Below are positions 1 through 14,229 of a stretch of 64,000 nucleotides of DNA, one piece after another. A program made the translations under genes and the position numbers. Within the stretch, counting starts at the first letter, position 1, and each line of letters starts with the position of its first letter. The notes beneath the pieces were generated by a model. It saw only the letters and a program-made list of their open reading frames with translations. It did not search any database and was not told the DNA's origin. Origin of the DNA: Halichondria panicea (taxonomy: Eukaryota; Porifera; Demospongiae; Suberitida; Halichondriidae); contig NC_087385.1 of the NCBI RefSeq assembly GCF_963675165.1, positions 4,264,412-4,328,411 of the forward strand, written 5' to 3'.

Positions 1-3000
1 AGGCCAGATCCAGCTGCTGGATGACGAGGAGAATGAGCACTGGATCTCGGCCAAGAATGCCAGCAAGATCAAGATAATGCACCCCTCTTCTGTTGACGGG
101 GTCGAAGACATGGTATGTAGCTTCTAACGTCGATTTAGCTTGCAAAATCATATATTTTGTTGTTTAGATCCGACTTGGTGACCTGCACGAGGCTGGCATC
201 CTTCACAACCTGCTTGTCAGATACAAGAACAAGTTCATCTATGTACGTACCTAATACTTACTCTATGTGGTTGCCATTCTACATGTACCAATTTTGACAA
301 CATTGCTAACCTCCCCCCCACCCCCAGACGTACACCGGCTCCATCCTGGTGGCCATCAACCCTTATCAGCTGCTCCCCGTCTACGACCAGGCTCACATCA
401 ACAGATACAAGGATAAAAAATTGGGGGAGGAGTCTCCACACATCTTCGCCATTGCTGACAATGCCTACTACTTCATGAAGCGTGGTCAGAGGAACCAGTG
501 TGTGATCATCAGTGGAGAGAGTGGAGCCGGGAAGACAGAATCCACTAAACTCATCCTCTCGTTCTTGGCTGCCGTGAGTGGACAGCACTCATGGATTGAG
601 CAGCAGATCCTCGAGGCCAACCCCATTATGGAAGGTAGATTATCCTAAGTTATGAAACTACAACCAGTATACGTTTATTTTGTTAGAAAAGTTACAAACT
701 GTATTGACTGTTTGTTTATTTTATAGCGTTTGGGAATGCTAAAACCAAGCGAAATGACAACTCCAGTCGATTTGGCAAGTACATTGACGTGCACTTCACC
801 TCCAATGGGACCATTGAGGGTGCCAACATTGAGCAGTACCTGCTGGAGAAGTCAAGGCTTGTCTACCAGGTGAGTATCCTCACACAAACTCGGAAATTAT
901 ATTCAATTACATAAATAAAATTCTCCAGCTCGAGGGAGAGAGGAACTACCACATTTTCTACCGCTTGCTGGCTGGCATGACCAAGTCAGAGCTTGCCAAG
1001 TTGCAGCTCGTCAAGGACCCGAATGCCTACTCCTACCTGACCAAAGTAAGCTAGTCCATTATGTATGTACACATTTACTGCAACTGCTTCTGTTTGTATT
1101 GTCAATATTTTGTGCTATTAAGCTGTATTTTGTTCATTTATGTTGTTGCTTGTGAGTACACCAGAGGCTATTACTTTATTTTCACCTGTCTCCCAGGGCA
1201 ACTGTGTAACTTGCGACTCAACCTATGACAGCGATGGGCGCACCCTCGGAGATGCAGACTTTTTTGGCCAAATACGAGGGGCCATGAAAATCTTGAACTT
1301 TTCAAACGAGGACATGGCCAACATCTGGACAGTGGTGGCTCTTGTACTGCACCTCGGCAACATTGAGTTTGGAGGTACATGTACGGCTTACAAGGGGAAC
1401 AATTTGCAAATAATTGGGCTTAGTTGGAACTGCAGAATACAATATTCACAGGCCTCATGTTATGACTAATTGAAGCATATCAAACAGTTTAGCACAGTAG
1501 CATGGCACAGTATTACGTAACCGTCATACTCTTAATATTTTCCTTGCAGAGGTGGAAAAGCAGAATCTGCCAGTGTCGTACATTCAGAACAGAGAAGCGT
1601 CAGCCACGGCAGCCACCTTCCTGCAGGTGAACAAGGATGCCCTCGAGAAATCAATCTGCACAAAACGCACCCTCACAAGAGGAGAGACCATTGTTAGCCC
1701 TCTCTCTGGCAGGTCTGCACAGGATGTCTGCGACGCCTTCGTGAAGGGGATCTATGGGAGACTGTTCGTCTGGATTGTCCAAAAGATCAACCGGACAATC
1801 TTCAAACCAAAGGTGCAAATAGCCAATTGGCTAAAGTATGTACAGACTGTACAATGTATTTTAGCACATAGTTTATAATTATGGCTGTCTTTTGTTGTTT
1901 CATTGCACTTGTTTTTGTAGGAAAACCCTAAGCAAAAGAGGTTGTCTATTGGAGTGCTGGACATCTTCGGCTTTGAGACATTTGAGAGCAACTCCTTCGA
2001 GCAGCTGTGCATTAACTACTGCAACGAGAATCTCCAACAGTTCTTTGTTCACCACATCTTCAAACTGGAGCAGGCAGAGTACGACAAGGGTAACTACATG
2101 TATGAGTCACAATAAACAGTCGTTAAGTTTGTCTTATGTTGCAGAGGGCATCAAGTGGGAGCACATTCATTTTGTGGACAATCAGGAAATCTTGGACCTT
2201 TTAGCTGCCAAGCCCCTCAACCTCATCTCTCTCATTGACGAGGAGAGTCGATTTCCCAAGGTAGGTACACCTTCCACCCACACACGTACACACACCCACA
2301 CACACGTACACACACCATGCAGGGCACAGACTTGTCCATGTTGGGGAAGCTCCACAACCAGCACCATAAGAACAACCACTACATCAAGCCAGTCTCAGAC
2401 CAGGTGCATGCATTTGGTATCAACCATTTTGCTGGCACGGTATTCTACAATGCTAGCGGCTTCCTCGAGAAGAACAGAGACACATTCAGCAACGACCTCT
2501 TTGACCTCCTCAACTCCTCCAAGTCTCCTTTCATTGGAGTGCTCTTCTCAGGCGAGAAAGCCATGGTGAGTTCGTATACCTGAGTCACCTACTGTCTCTA
2601 CACCAAAATGCGTATCGCTTGAAAAATTGATTGCTTACTCTGGCTCTTGGGTGTTTTCTAGCTTGGGTGTTTGTGTTAACTTTTTAGCAGGAAATCGTCA
2701 ATTTTTTGTAATTTCATGTGATTTTCATGTGACTGCAGACGTCGGAGACCCGCAAGAAGTCCCCCACCCTTGGTGTGCAGTTCAAGAAATCACTGGACTC
2801 ACTCATGAAGACTCTCAGTAAATGTCAGCCCTTTTTCGTGCGTTGCATCAAGCCAAACGAGTTCAAGGAGCCGCTGACCTTTGACCGTGAACTCTGCACC
2901 CGTCAGCTTCGGTACTCTGGCATGATGGAAACTATCAGGTCACTATCATACGACAGTAGATGATACTCTTTATTTGCGCTATTTAAAATTAGCTCTACAA

Positions 3001-6000
3001 ATTACTGTATGCTGTTAAATTCCCTGCTAATGTGACTCCTCCATACGTATGTGCAGAATCCGCCGTGCTGGCTACCCAATTCGTCACACATTTGCCGAGT
3101 TTGTGGATCGTTACCGAGTTCTCATCCCTGGACTGACAATGGCAGACATCCATGACTTCAAGAGCACTTCCAAGAGGATCTGCAGCAAGGTCTTCAAGGG
3201 AACGACCCATGACTGGCAGATCGGGTACACCAAGGTTTTCATCAAGGTGAAGATTGACTGAGTTAGAAAAAAGTCCCCTTCTTGACTAACTAACAGTTGA
3301 TGTACTGTAACTAATTCTTTAACTGTGTGGATGGCATTCATTAAACGACCCCTCCTCCCACATGCATCCTCACCCCGTCCCCTAGGATGCTGATGACCAG
3401 TTCCTTGAAGACGAGAGAGACAAGATTCTGACTGGCTACGTGGTCCTCATCCAACGCTGGGTCAAGGGCTGGATCCATCGCAGGAAGTTCCTCGCCATGA
3501 GAGGGGCAGCCATCATCCTGCAAAAGAACTATCGTCGTCACCGGGCATCCAGACAGTGGCGCATTGTGAGTGCACGGAGAGTTGTTTGCGTTAAAAAATT
3601 CACTGTCATTGTCGCTCTCCGTGGGTTAGCATGTATTCCAGCGAGTGTATTTTGTAAGAATGTAAGGATGTATATTTATAATTGTTGTCTGTATAGATGA
3701 GACGTGGATTCCGTCGCCTGCAAGCCACATGGAGAGCTAGGAAACTGACACTACAGTTCCGTCTCATGAGGCAACGTGTTACTGGGTTCCAGCGATTCTG
3801 CCGTGGGTTCATTGCTCGGAAACGGTTCAGGAGACGTATTGGGAGCATCATCAAACTGCAGAGTCACTTCAGACGTTTGATCGCCAAGAAACAAGTGCTA
3901 CTAAAGAGGATCGAAACCCGCAAGAGAAAAGAGGCTGAGAAGATTCGCAAGATGGAAGAGGAGGAACTAAAGAAAAAGATGAAAGCTTCCGAGGCAAAGA
4001 AAGAAGCTGAGCGACTGCATCAGGTGTGTGCTGTGCATGTGTGTGCAATGTGACGGTATATAATCAGGAGTGCATGAATAATTATTTGGAGAGTGTGTGT
4101 GCCATATTTGAAGCTACTCTTTATTAACCTTCCTCCCCCCTCTCAGGAACGTCTTGCAAGGATAGAGCAGGACAAGTACGAGGAGTTGGAGAAGATGAGA
4201 ACGGATGCTCTTGTCAAGAGGGAGGAGATAGAACAGAAAGAGAGAGATGCAGAGCTTATGCGATCTCAGCCCGTTGATGACTCTAAGATTGTCGAGCAGA
4301 TGTTTGGATTTTTGCCCGAGGGAGAGCATGGTAACTCTGACGAAAGTGAGTTGCCATTCTCAATAGCTAGCATGTTTGTAAGCTAGCTAGCGAGAGCAAC
4401 CACTGTATTTTAGTTTAGCTGTCAGGATCATTCATCACCCACCCACCCCACACACACATACACATAGCTATGACATCCATTCCACGTCTTGAGGATGAAG
4501 AAGAGGATCTGGCCGACTATCGATTCCCCAAGTTTGCTGCCACCTACTTCCAGGGTCAAGCCACTCACTCGTACATCCGTCGTCCTCTCAAGCAACCTCT
4601 CCTGGGTCTCAAGAACGATCAAGATCGTCAAGCCTCCATCGATATCTGGGTTATGATCCTCCGGTTTATGGGTGACATGCAGGAACCAAAGTTTCCAGAA
4701 CCGGCCATGGAGGCTCAGAAAGAGGAAAGCCTGGCCAAGAGACTGTATGGGTCCATCAGCAAGAAGTTTGGAAGCTCAAAAGCTGCTGACCAAATCTCAG
4801 CAGAAGTAAGATGTGCAGTATTTGCAGTTTATATAAACTCTTGCGTAGAAAATTAATTTGCTTATTTAAGATGCCATAACTTATAATTATAATAGAGCAG
4901 TTTTCCACGGTTCATCCACAATTTATACTAGAGGTACGTATCAAAGAAGTGTTCCCCCTAGATCCGTGGAGAGGAACGTAAGAAGGAGAGTTTGCGTAAG
5001 AGGATTGCGTCCATGACTCTCAAGAAGAAGTCCAAACTCACTCCGGAGATGATGGAACAGATCCAGGACGCAGAGACAGCTGTAGCTGTGCAGCGACCCA
5101 CCAACAACCTCGAGAAGCTTCACTTCATCATTGGATACGGAATCCTGAGGGCAGAGCTTCGGTAAGTTATATGAAGCCTAACATCGTGCATAATTACTAG
5201 TATACGTGTGTGTATAAAAGACCACTTCCTAGGACAATTGATTATTAAGAACTTTACAGTAGTTCAACTTTTTCATTCAAATATTCGCCCTCTCCCCACC
5301 CTCTCTCAGGGATGAAATCTACTGTCAGATTTGTAAACAGCTGACTCAGAATTCGTCAAAGTCGTCTCACGCCCGTGGCTGGGTGCTCCTCTCACTGTGC
5401 GTGGGCTGTTTTGCCCCCTCTAGCAGACTCAACAAGTACCTGCGTAGCTTCATCAGCGAGGGACCCCCTGGCTATGCCCCCTACTGTGAGGAGAGAATGC
5501 GTAGGACACAGCTCAACGGAGTCAGACACCAACCTCCATCATGGCTAGAGCTTCAGGTTAATTATAATGTACAATACAAGTGTATAGCCAGCCACATTGC
5601 ATATAGCTGTTACAGTACAGTAGTGTACTGAAACAAGAGATGAGTATGTGTGTGTGTGTTTTGCAGGCCACCAAGTCCAAGAAGCCTTTGATGCTTCCCA
5701 TTACCTTTATGGACGGCAACACCAAGACCCTGCTTGCTGACTCAGCAACCACAGCCAAGGAGCTGTGCTTACAACTGGCTGAGAAGATTGGTCTAAAAGA
5801 CTCGTTTGGTTTCTCACTCTACATAGCTCTCTTTGACAAGGTGAGAGAACACTAGTACATGTACTATGACTAGAGAAACGATGTGTGTATGTACAATGTA
5901 TGTACCTCAGAACATGCACAAAAGAATGTGTATCAGCAACACGTATACACACTTGTCTTTATTGTGTCATACACCCACTCCCCCCTACACACACACACAC

Positions 6001-9000
6001 ACACACACAGGTGTCATCACTCGGCAGTGGAGGAGACCACGTCATGGACGCCATCTCTCAGTGTGAGCAGTACGCTAAAGAGCTGGGAGCTCAAGAGAGG
6101 AATGCTCCATGGAGACTCTTCTTCAGGAAGGAGATCTTTGCTCCCTGGCACAACCCTGCAGATGATCCTGTTGGTACTAACCTCATATACCAGCAGGTGG
6201 TTCGTGGTATCAAGTTTGGAGAGTACCGCTGTGATAAAGTTCGTACATGTTTGTTGTACTGTTGTTGATATGTACGAGATACATATTGTGCTTATATTCG
6301 TAGAGAGTAGTTTCTTGGTGCCCTTTTGTTGTGTGCCCATTTTGTGTTTAAAATGGGTGTGTCCTTCAAGCACATTCATGGAGTGTTTGTGAGTTAGCTG
6401 TGTTTGTTATTCATTGCTACTCTCAGCAGTAGAATGAGGACTAGTATGGGCATGACTCTGATTACCATCCCTCCTACACTGTACAGCTGTCACACCCTCA
6501 AACACACACAGCTTTGGCCACCATACCTTTACCCATGCATGTCTACATCTGTACGTACTTTCTACAATATGCTATGGCAGGAGCAAAAAATATTGTCAAA
6601 CAAGCACTATCAGCACCCCTACGCTAAGAGACAGCAGCAGTTTCACTAGCCCATGCACCTCCATACACACAGAATGAGGACCTGGCAGCACTGGCAGCAC
6701 AACAGTACTATGTGGAGCTGGGTGCACAGATGAACCCAGACCGTCTCATGAGAATGCTCCCCACTGTCATACCAGACTCTTGTCTGGCAGGACCTGCTAT
6801 GGCCGACAAGTGGAGGAACATGGTCATCTCGTCCTTTAGTAGGGTACGTGCGAATGAATCATTAGCTTTTATGGTTGTAAGTTGTAAGTTAGTTTCTACG
6901 TAGCTAGCTGTGATGAACCGTGCATGCTATTGAACATTCTTCAGTGTACTCTTTACTAAGATTGTGTTTTGTCTCCCTTTAGGCTCCGTACGTGCGTAAC
7001 AAGGTCGAGCGATCAAGAGTGAAGGAGGAGATTGTCAAGTACGCCCAGCTCAAGTGGCCACTTCTCTTCTCAAGGTTCTATGAGGCCTACAGGTCAGGAC
7101 AGCAATATTACGTAAATTAGCTAACACTTTTTAATTGCCACCTATAAAAATACCTTTAAAAGCACAAATTGCTTTCAGGTACAAATGTTTAGTTAATTCT
7201 TGATTATTAGCCTTAGCTTTTTCCTCTACAATGACCAATTGATTGATGTTTTTGGCTAAAGATTTTGTAGCTCCTTGAACTAATGATGTAAGATTTGCAG
7301 TACGTTGTCACGTACACGCTTACATTGCACCCTCGCAGGTTTTCTGGCCCCACCCTGCCCAAGAACGAGGTGATCATTGCCGTGAACTGGACGGGGGTGT
7401 ACTTTGTGGATGATCAGGAGCACGTTTTACTGGAGTGCTCCTTCCCTGAGATCACCAACTGCTCTAGCAGTAGGACCAGCAGAGGACAAGGGCAGAGCTT
7501 CACTCTCAGTCTTGTCAAGGTCAGCTAATGTAGTTAAACATTCAACTAGGTTAACATACATGGATATTTACGATTTACATCAGAATTGTTGGCTGTGATC
7601 AACAGAGCTTTTCGGTTTTGCATTCCAGTCTAGGAGCTGTACGTGTACAGTCAGCTATATGTAATACACATTCATTTGCCCCCAGGGTGAGGAGTACACC
7701 TTCACATCTGTTAACGGAGAGGACATTCGAGACTTGGTCAACTCGTTCCTAGAGGGGCTACGTAAGAGGTCAAAGTACGTCATTGCAATGATGGACTATC
7801 AGAGTCCAGGTAAGCAACATTCAGAGCAGAACTAATAACTTGAAGCATACCTGTGTTTGGAAGTAGGCATCATGCACCAGTTTATACCATTTCACGTACC
7901 CCAGGCGAGGGCTCTGCATTCCTGAGTTTCCGCAAGGGTGACCTGATTGAGTTGGACAACGACGACGGAGAGGATGTGATGAAGAGTGGGTGGTGCTACG
8001 GAACCTGTATCCGCACCAATGCACGAGGAGACTTCCCTGCTGAGTGTGTCTACGTCCTGCCCTCGATCAACAAGCCTACTGCTGAGATTCTTGTAAGTCA
8101 TGTGATACTCCATTCATATTGTTTCCTTAAATTCTGAATTTTTTCGTTTTACTTTTATTTTGTCTCTTCAGTCGCTATTCTCTGGCCAGACTGTTGAGTC
8201 AGCCGAGAAAATCATAGCCACCACTAAGACTGCTCTGGAGTCAGGTAACCCCCAGAGTGATGTCAAGCCTCACTCTCTCAAGGAGTTTGCCATCGATCAC
8301 TTCCGTGCCCCTCCCAAGAGGACACTGTCCCGCTCCCTCTCACGGGGGGCATTTCGACGCAAGGGCGACAACGAACTCTGGGGATTCTCAAGAGTCAGTT
8401 GTTGTGTACACAGTAGAACATTGCTTGTTGCTTGATTTACAACAATGGCACATTTTATTTTTAACGTTGTATTTTTTCTCTCAGGATCCGATCAAACTTC
8501 CCCTGCTCAAGAAGCTACTCTCTCAACCAGACGACGTCCAGGACAAGGCGGCACACTCTTTCTTAGATATCCTTGCATACTGTCTGTGTATTATCTGCAT
8601 GTAACTGTGTTTATACTATAACGATTTTACATGTCATTAATGTTGTTTCCTTGACAACTGATCACCTATAATGAAGTACATGGGCGACTACCCCTCCAAG
8701 AAACTGAGACTAGGAACAGACCTCACCGACCAAATTTTCGAGTGCGCTCTCGTTCATGTGAGTCCAATTTAACAGCAGCATAAAAATAATGATTACCTTC
8801 CTTCAGTTATAATTATTCAATGGTAGTAATCACTTTGTTGTGATTAATCCCTATGCAGGAGGTGTTGCGAGATGAGATCTACTGTCAAATAGTGAAGCAG
8901 CTGACTGACAACAAGTTCCGTACGAGTGAGGATCGCGGCTGGGAGCTACTCTGGTTGGCCACTGGTCTCTTCCCCTGCTCCACCACTCTCCAGAAGGAAG

Positions 9001-11038
9001 TCACTCTCTTCCTCCGCACTCGGGTGACTAGAAACCCACTGGCTACAGACTGTCAACAGAGGCTTCACAAGACAATACAGTAAGACCTGTACAATATGAT
9101 GGCTAGTTTAAGTTGAATTGTAGTAATTCATTATGGACACGTAAGAATTTGTTTAAAACGTGTACGATGAAGTGCTTGTATAGTAACTAACCTTCCGTCC
9201 CCCTCCCCCAGTTCCGGCGCCCGTCGTTACCCTCCCCACTTGGTGGAGGTAGATGCCATTCAGAGCAAGACCACTCAGATCTTCCACAAGGTGTACTTCC
9301 CCGATGAGTCGAACCAGGTGAGAGTAGCCACTGTTAATTAGTAGCAGCACATCGATTGAGATAATTATCTTCACTGTAGACTGCATTTTACCTTGTCTTT
9401 ATTGTTTTGCCCAGGCGTTTGAAGTTGACTCGAGCACTCGCTCCAAGGACTTCTGTGCCAGTATTGCCGAGCGTCTCGGACTCCGTACTGCCGAGGGTTT
9501 CTCCCTGTTTGTCAAGATTACGGACAAGGTCATCAGCGTCCCAGACGGTGACTTCTTCTTTGACTTTGTGCGGCACCTCACTGAGTGGCTCAAGAGAGCC
9601 AGGCAGGCTAGGGATGGTGAGTGCTGTTCAATTAATAGTCTGCACACACACTTTCTTACTGTATCAGTATAATTATACCTCGTTACCAAACTGATTTGAC
9701 CAACATTTTTTGGAAAATAAACCTGTGATTTATCCAGTGATTTCTTTGTTGATGCTCTAAGTCTTGTTATGTCTACTCAGGCTCTCAGCCCAACCTTCAG
9801 TACCAGGTGTTCTTTATGAAGAAGATCTGGTCAAGCACTGTGATTGGTCGCGACAGAGTGGCCGACATCATGTTCCATTACCACCAGGAGCTACCCAAAT
9901 ATCTCCGTGGTTACCACAAGTGCACAAGGGACGATGCAGCTCAGATGGGAGCCTTTATCTACCGAGTCAAGTTTGGAGACAATAAGTCAAAGTTCCAGTT
10001 CATTCCGTAAGTCTGACAAAAAATTACTTCTCTAAACAAATAAAAACAAGCCCTTTTAGAAATCATTGAGCATTGTATTTACTTTTCTCAGCTGATTGTA
10101 GCTAATGAAAATCCCTCCTGTTTTTCCCCTGTAGTCAAATACTGCGAGAACTTGTACCAATGGACGTGATCCGTGAGTACTCCCCTGACGACTGGAAGAA
10201 GGCCATTGTGGCTAACTTCAATCGCCACTCTGCACGCTCCTCGGAGGATGGGAAGGTCGGGTTCCTCAAACACGTCAGCAAATGGCCTACCTTTGGGTCA
10301 GCATTCTTTGAAGTGAAGGCAAGTCCGTTTATCGACACACATTATATATCGCATGCACATCACATGCATTTTTTGTTGGTGCAAATTTTTGTATCCACTA
10401 TACGAAAATAACCCACCATACATATAGCGTGCATATTTCGTGCTTATGTATACTATAATACCAGGAGTACATGTAGGATGAATTCTTCTACTCCTGATAA
10501 TACTTCAGTGATGTTTTTGATTGACCTCTCCTCTTTTCTGCAGCAATCCACTGAGATTAACTATCCGGAGGTGCTCCTCATTGCCATCAACAGGAATGGA
10601 GTCATGCTCATCAACCCACAGAACAAGGTACGTCTCCACACTCTCTCTCTCCACACACTCTCACTACTAACATATACCCCATAACCTCATCCCACACCCT
10701 CACCACAATACAAGCTCCACCCACCCACTCACCCACCACACACACACACACACACACGGTCACAGGATATTCTGGCCACCCACCCGTTCACCAAGATCTC
10801 CAACTGGTCAAGCGGGACTAACTACTTCCACATGACGATTGGTAACCTGGTGCGTGGCAGTCGCCTCCTATGTGAGACCAGCCTCGGCTATAAGATGGAC
10901 GACCTCTTGACGTCTTACATCTCCTTGATGCTGACGACAATGAACAGAGATAAGAAGCCAGGAGGAGTCCAGCAACGCCCACCCAGCATTGCAGCGGGTA
11001 GACCTCCCGCAGGCAACAACAGAGGAAGGCACTATTAA
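1..11038 (+). CDS. MYO7A: Unconventional myosin VII heavy chain, 5'-truncated by the window edge
   Basis: Actin motor of microvilli and stereocilia. 35 exons: 1-112, 168-242, 328-634, 727-869, 929-1045, 1197-1374, 1550-1812, 1921-2089, 2145-2260, 2323-2565, 2739-2938, 3057-3246, 3386-3565, 3697-4023, 4147-4330, 4468-4805, 4962-5161, 5310-5556, 5667-5840, 6011-6238, 6673-6843, 6983-7092, 7339-7519, 7686-7809, 7905-8092, 8172-8393, 8485-8566, 8666-8757, 8859-9079, 9212-9317, 9415-9616, 9781-10006, 10135-10318, 10544-10627, 10766-11038. They join in frame to about 2151 residues; roughly 40 N-terminal residues lie outside. Visible domains: motor with P-loop GESGAGKT (about 511-534), IQ region (3430-3900), charged helix (3900-4250), MyTH4 (4620-5330), FERM (5540-7770), SH3 (7880-8060), second MyTH4 (8280-9080), second FERM (9220-11000). 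This order is the myosin VII signature. MYO7A versus MYO7B is not resolved, since a single ancestral gene is expected in an early animal. Confidence 0.95.
8567..8665 (+). other. U12-type AT-AC intron in the myosin VII second MyTH4 domain
   Basis: The 99-nt intron starts ATATCCTT, the U12 donor consensus, and ends AC. The branch-site motif TTCCTTGAC lies at 8647-8655, with its A 11 nt before the end. Splicing here gives [11 protein letters not shown], matching FIAVLKYMGDY as I remember it from vertebrate MYO7A. No GT-AG or GC-AG choice keeps both frame and similarity. Confidence 0.88.
10319..10543 (+). other. GC-AG intron in the myosin VII C-terminal FERM region
   Basis: The donor reads AAG|GCAAGT, a strong GC-type site, and the acceptor is CTGCAG. 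Joining gives [14 protein letters not shown], which continues the FERM domain without a gap. Confidence 0.85.
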
Positions 11039-11347
11039 CCTAACATCACTTAAGAACACTTTTTAGCTTTTTATACCATGCATGTTTGTGTGTATTGAAA
11101 CTTTAGCAGCCGTATTTATTTATAGTACATGATTGTATAATTACATACTTTTTAGAAACTGTCAATTGTGTCTATCTCTTCATGTTTTTAAATGCCAATA
11201 ATTATAATTTGCCAAAAACATAAAAAACAAACAACAAGGGGTACTTTTACAAACACACGTACGGTAATCAATGCACAACAAGGTTACATCACTCATTGGC
11301 TACCCCTATATTATAAACAAAAGTCATGGTTCACAGAGCAGCTGTTA
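11039..11347. other. Intergenic spacer between convergent myosin VII and MFSD1-like genes
   Basis: The 309-bp AT-rich spacer must hold both 3' UTRs. I see no gene in it, and no clear AATAAA signal on the plus strand. Confidence 0.6.
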
Positions 11348-14196
11348 TTACTTGAAGAAGCCGACATGAGCGTAACTCTTCAGGAAAGGGGTCACCTCTG
11401 CCACATGCTCGGGCATCTGTGAGAGAGAGGGGAGAAGGGAGATGAGCTAGTGCGTGAATTGAAGAGATGCAAGAAAGGGCTTCAACTGATACATAGCCAA
11501 GACAACATACATAACTACTAAAGGCTATAATGAGATAATTAAATAATAGTTAGACACTGTTTTGGAGGTGTCTATGGGATTTAGAAGCCCAAAGGCACTG
11601 ATTTAGTATCCCGAGCGTATAGCGAGGGTACTAAAGTGGTCGAGGGCTTCTAAATCACATGGACACCGACAAAACAGTGTCTAACTCATTTAGATACTAG
11701 TGTGCATGCGCAAACCGCTTGACTACAATACAATTACTTGACAAAGGAATACTAGGTATACTAAGTAAACTTGCAGGTATACTAAGTCCCATAGTATACC
11801 TGCTCTGAGGCACTTTTCCCATGTACTTCCCATGTAGATCTAGTGTCTAATTACATTTAATGTCTATAAATTATACATACAATAACATCTAAAACAAGTA
11901 CATGTGCTGTGCACTCTCACTGCATGCATATACAACCATGGCACACAATTTGCTTACTGGAGCTCCCATCTTTGAGAGTAGTCTGTTTCTAATGTGGAAG
12001 GCACTGTTTGGCTTGAATGGACTGGTGTAGTTGTAGCTACCTCCAGACTCAAAGATGTCTTTACCACCTGATGAGGTGGACACATTGCCAGCTGCCTCTT
12101 TCTCCTTCTGTTCCAGAGCCTCTTCCTCTGCCAACACTTTCCTACGATGCCAGGCAGACATGTTGAGCTTGCCTCCTGCTCCAGAGTCTAGTATGTAGAT
12201 GAGAATACCTGAGGGTGTGTGTGTGGGAGGGATGAAACAAAAGCATGCATGTACACATGTTCCCTATATAATGGTTACAGTACACTCCAGGCTATAGATG
12301 TATTCAATACAAGCTATCTAACTTGACGTACCTGCAATAACGCAGATGCAGAGGCAGGCCATGAAGAATACTTCCAGTATGAGGTAGCCTTTACTGTCCA
12401 CAATTGCCCCAGCCACATACGTTACCACAGCTAGGCCAAGATTCTGCACAGCCTGCATACTGGAGGAGAGAAACAATAACTCATCACTAGTGTGCTATCA
12501 TTATATGACCCCTTTTAGTGTGCTGAGTTAGCTACTACAGGCACTTATAAGGGCACCTATAACAAAGCTTGACATTCAACTTTTAAGGGACCTTACATAT
12601 ACAGTGAGATCTCTTTGCAAACATGCAGTACTTATGCTGCTGGGATTAAAGTACACATGTACAAGGGATTCCACACATTCTTTGCAATACCACATCGGGT
12701 TTGTTGTTACAAGCACAAAAATTCCTTTAACCATCTTTATATTTTTAACATGCACACTCACATTCCATAGGCAGTTCCCAGCTGGTACTCTGGTACAATA
12801 AAGGAGACGAGAGGCCAGAGAGCGCAGGCGAGGAGAGAATAGGCAAGGCCCATGATAATCATGATGATGTAGGGGAATATGGGCGTGGCAGGGAGGAAGG
12901 CAAACATTGCATGGGCACCCAGCGTCAGCACCACCCCTAGATTCACTGTGTGTGTGCGGGTATGTGTGTGTGTGTGCGTGTGTGTGTGTGAGGGGGGGTG
13001 ATACATGATACACTGTAGTCTGGAACAGTACGGTCTTGAATGTTTATAAAGAAACTAGAGGAGTGATTTATTAAATGCAGTGCATGTGATTCACTGAGCT
13101 GTCTAGCACAGCAACTCAGGAGCAATAAAACTTACAAAAGAATGTTGAATTCGTAGTATATATTGAGGGGAAGATGCAAGTGAAATAGTTGATCTTATGT
13201 GTATATAGTTCTGAGTGTAGAGGTGACTGATACGCTACTCACTCCAGAAAAGGTTGAACCCAGTTTTGTCTACGATCACACCCAGGAAAGGAGAGATGGC
13301 GGCTGACATGATGTACACCAGGCTGTTGAGCACATTAGCCGTCTGTGTGGTTACCCCGTACTTGTCAATCAGGAACACACTGTGTGAGAGTATTATTATA
13401 ATGAGCGTCGAACAGTGTAAGAAAGGGGCGGGGCATGCCCAGTAGGTACCACCCACTTTACTTCCTGCTAGACTCACTTGGCTAGTCCGATGAACGGGAA
13501 TACAGTGACGTAGTAGGTGACACAGACGATGAAGACGAGCCACAGTATGAGGGGGAAAGACTTGATGTCTTTGAGGCTGATCTTCTCACCAGTGGTGGCC
13601 TCCTTCCTCTTAGTGATTCTCTCAGCTCTCTTGTCAAACAGGCCCAGGACAACAGCTGCTAGGAGCGACAATAAGCAGTAGCCAGCACCTGATTAATAAG
13701 GAACCATAGTCATCATGTACTACTGAATCCAAGTCACCATGCAGTGTTGAATCTACTGAGCATACAGTATAAACATCCATGAAATTTGATAATTGTACAA
13801 TTGTCATAATATGAAACCCAAACACTTATTATTTGGCTATACTGTTACTGCACCAACGAACCGAACATAAGTACAATTCCAAGGCGGACATAATTCGGTG
13901 AGATTCCTGATAGACCAGAGTAGATGATGTTGTTGGTGTTCATGTTCACTGTGCTGCCCTGGGGAGGTAACAAAGACAGAGAGGAAAACATGAAACAACA
14001 AGAGTGAAATCACCAACCATGAAAGCAAGCTAGTACTATTGATCGCAACTGTTGCTATGAGATTCACTTAAGTGGGCGTGGCTCACCAGTCTTGATACAG
14101 ATAGAAGTAGACCAAACACCATGTTGAGTTCCCTTCCTTTAAACCATGCTACTGCATATGTGTTCTGTGCCACTGCCAGGTTCTCCCCTCCCAGTC

Positions 14197-14229
<33 letters not shown>

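Noticed and set aside
8567-8665. A GT donor (GTCTGTGT at about 8579) or GC donor (GCATAC) for the myosin intron
   Set aside because: Neither joins in frame to KYMGDY with an AG acceptor; the AT-AC choice does and restores the family sequence.
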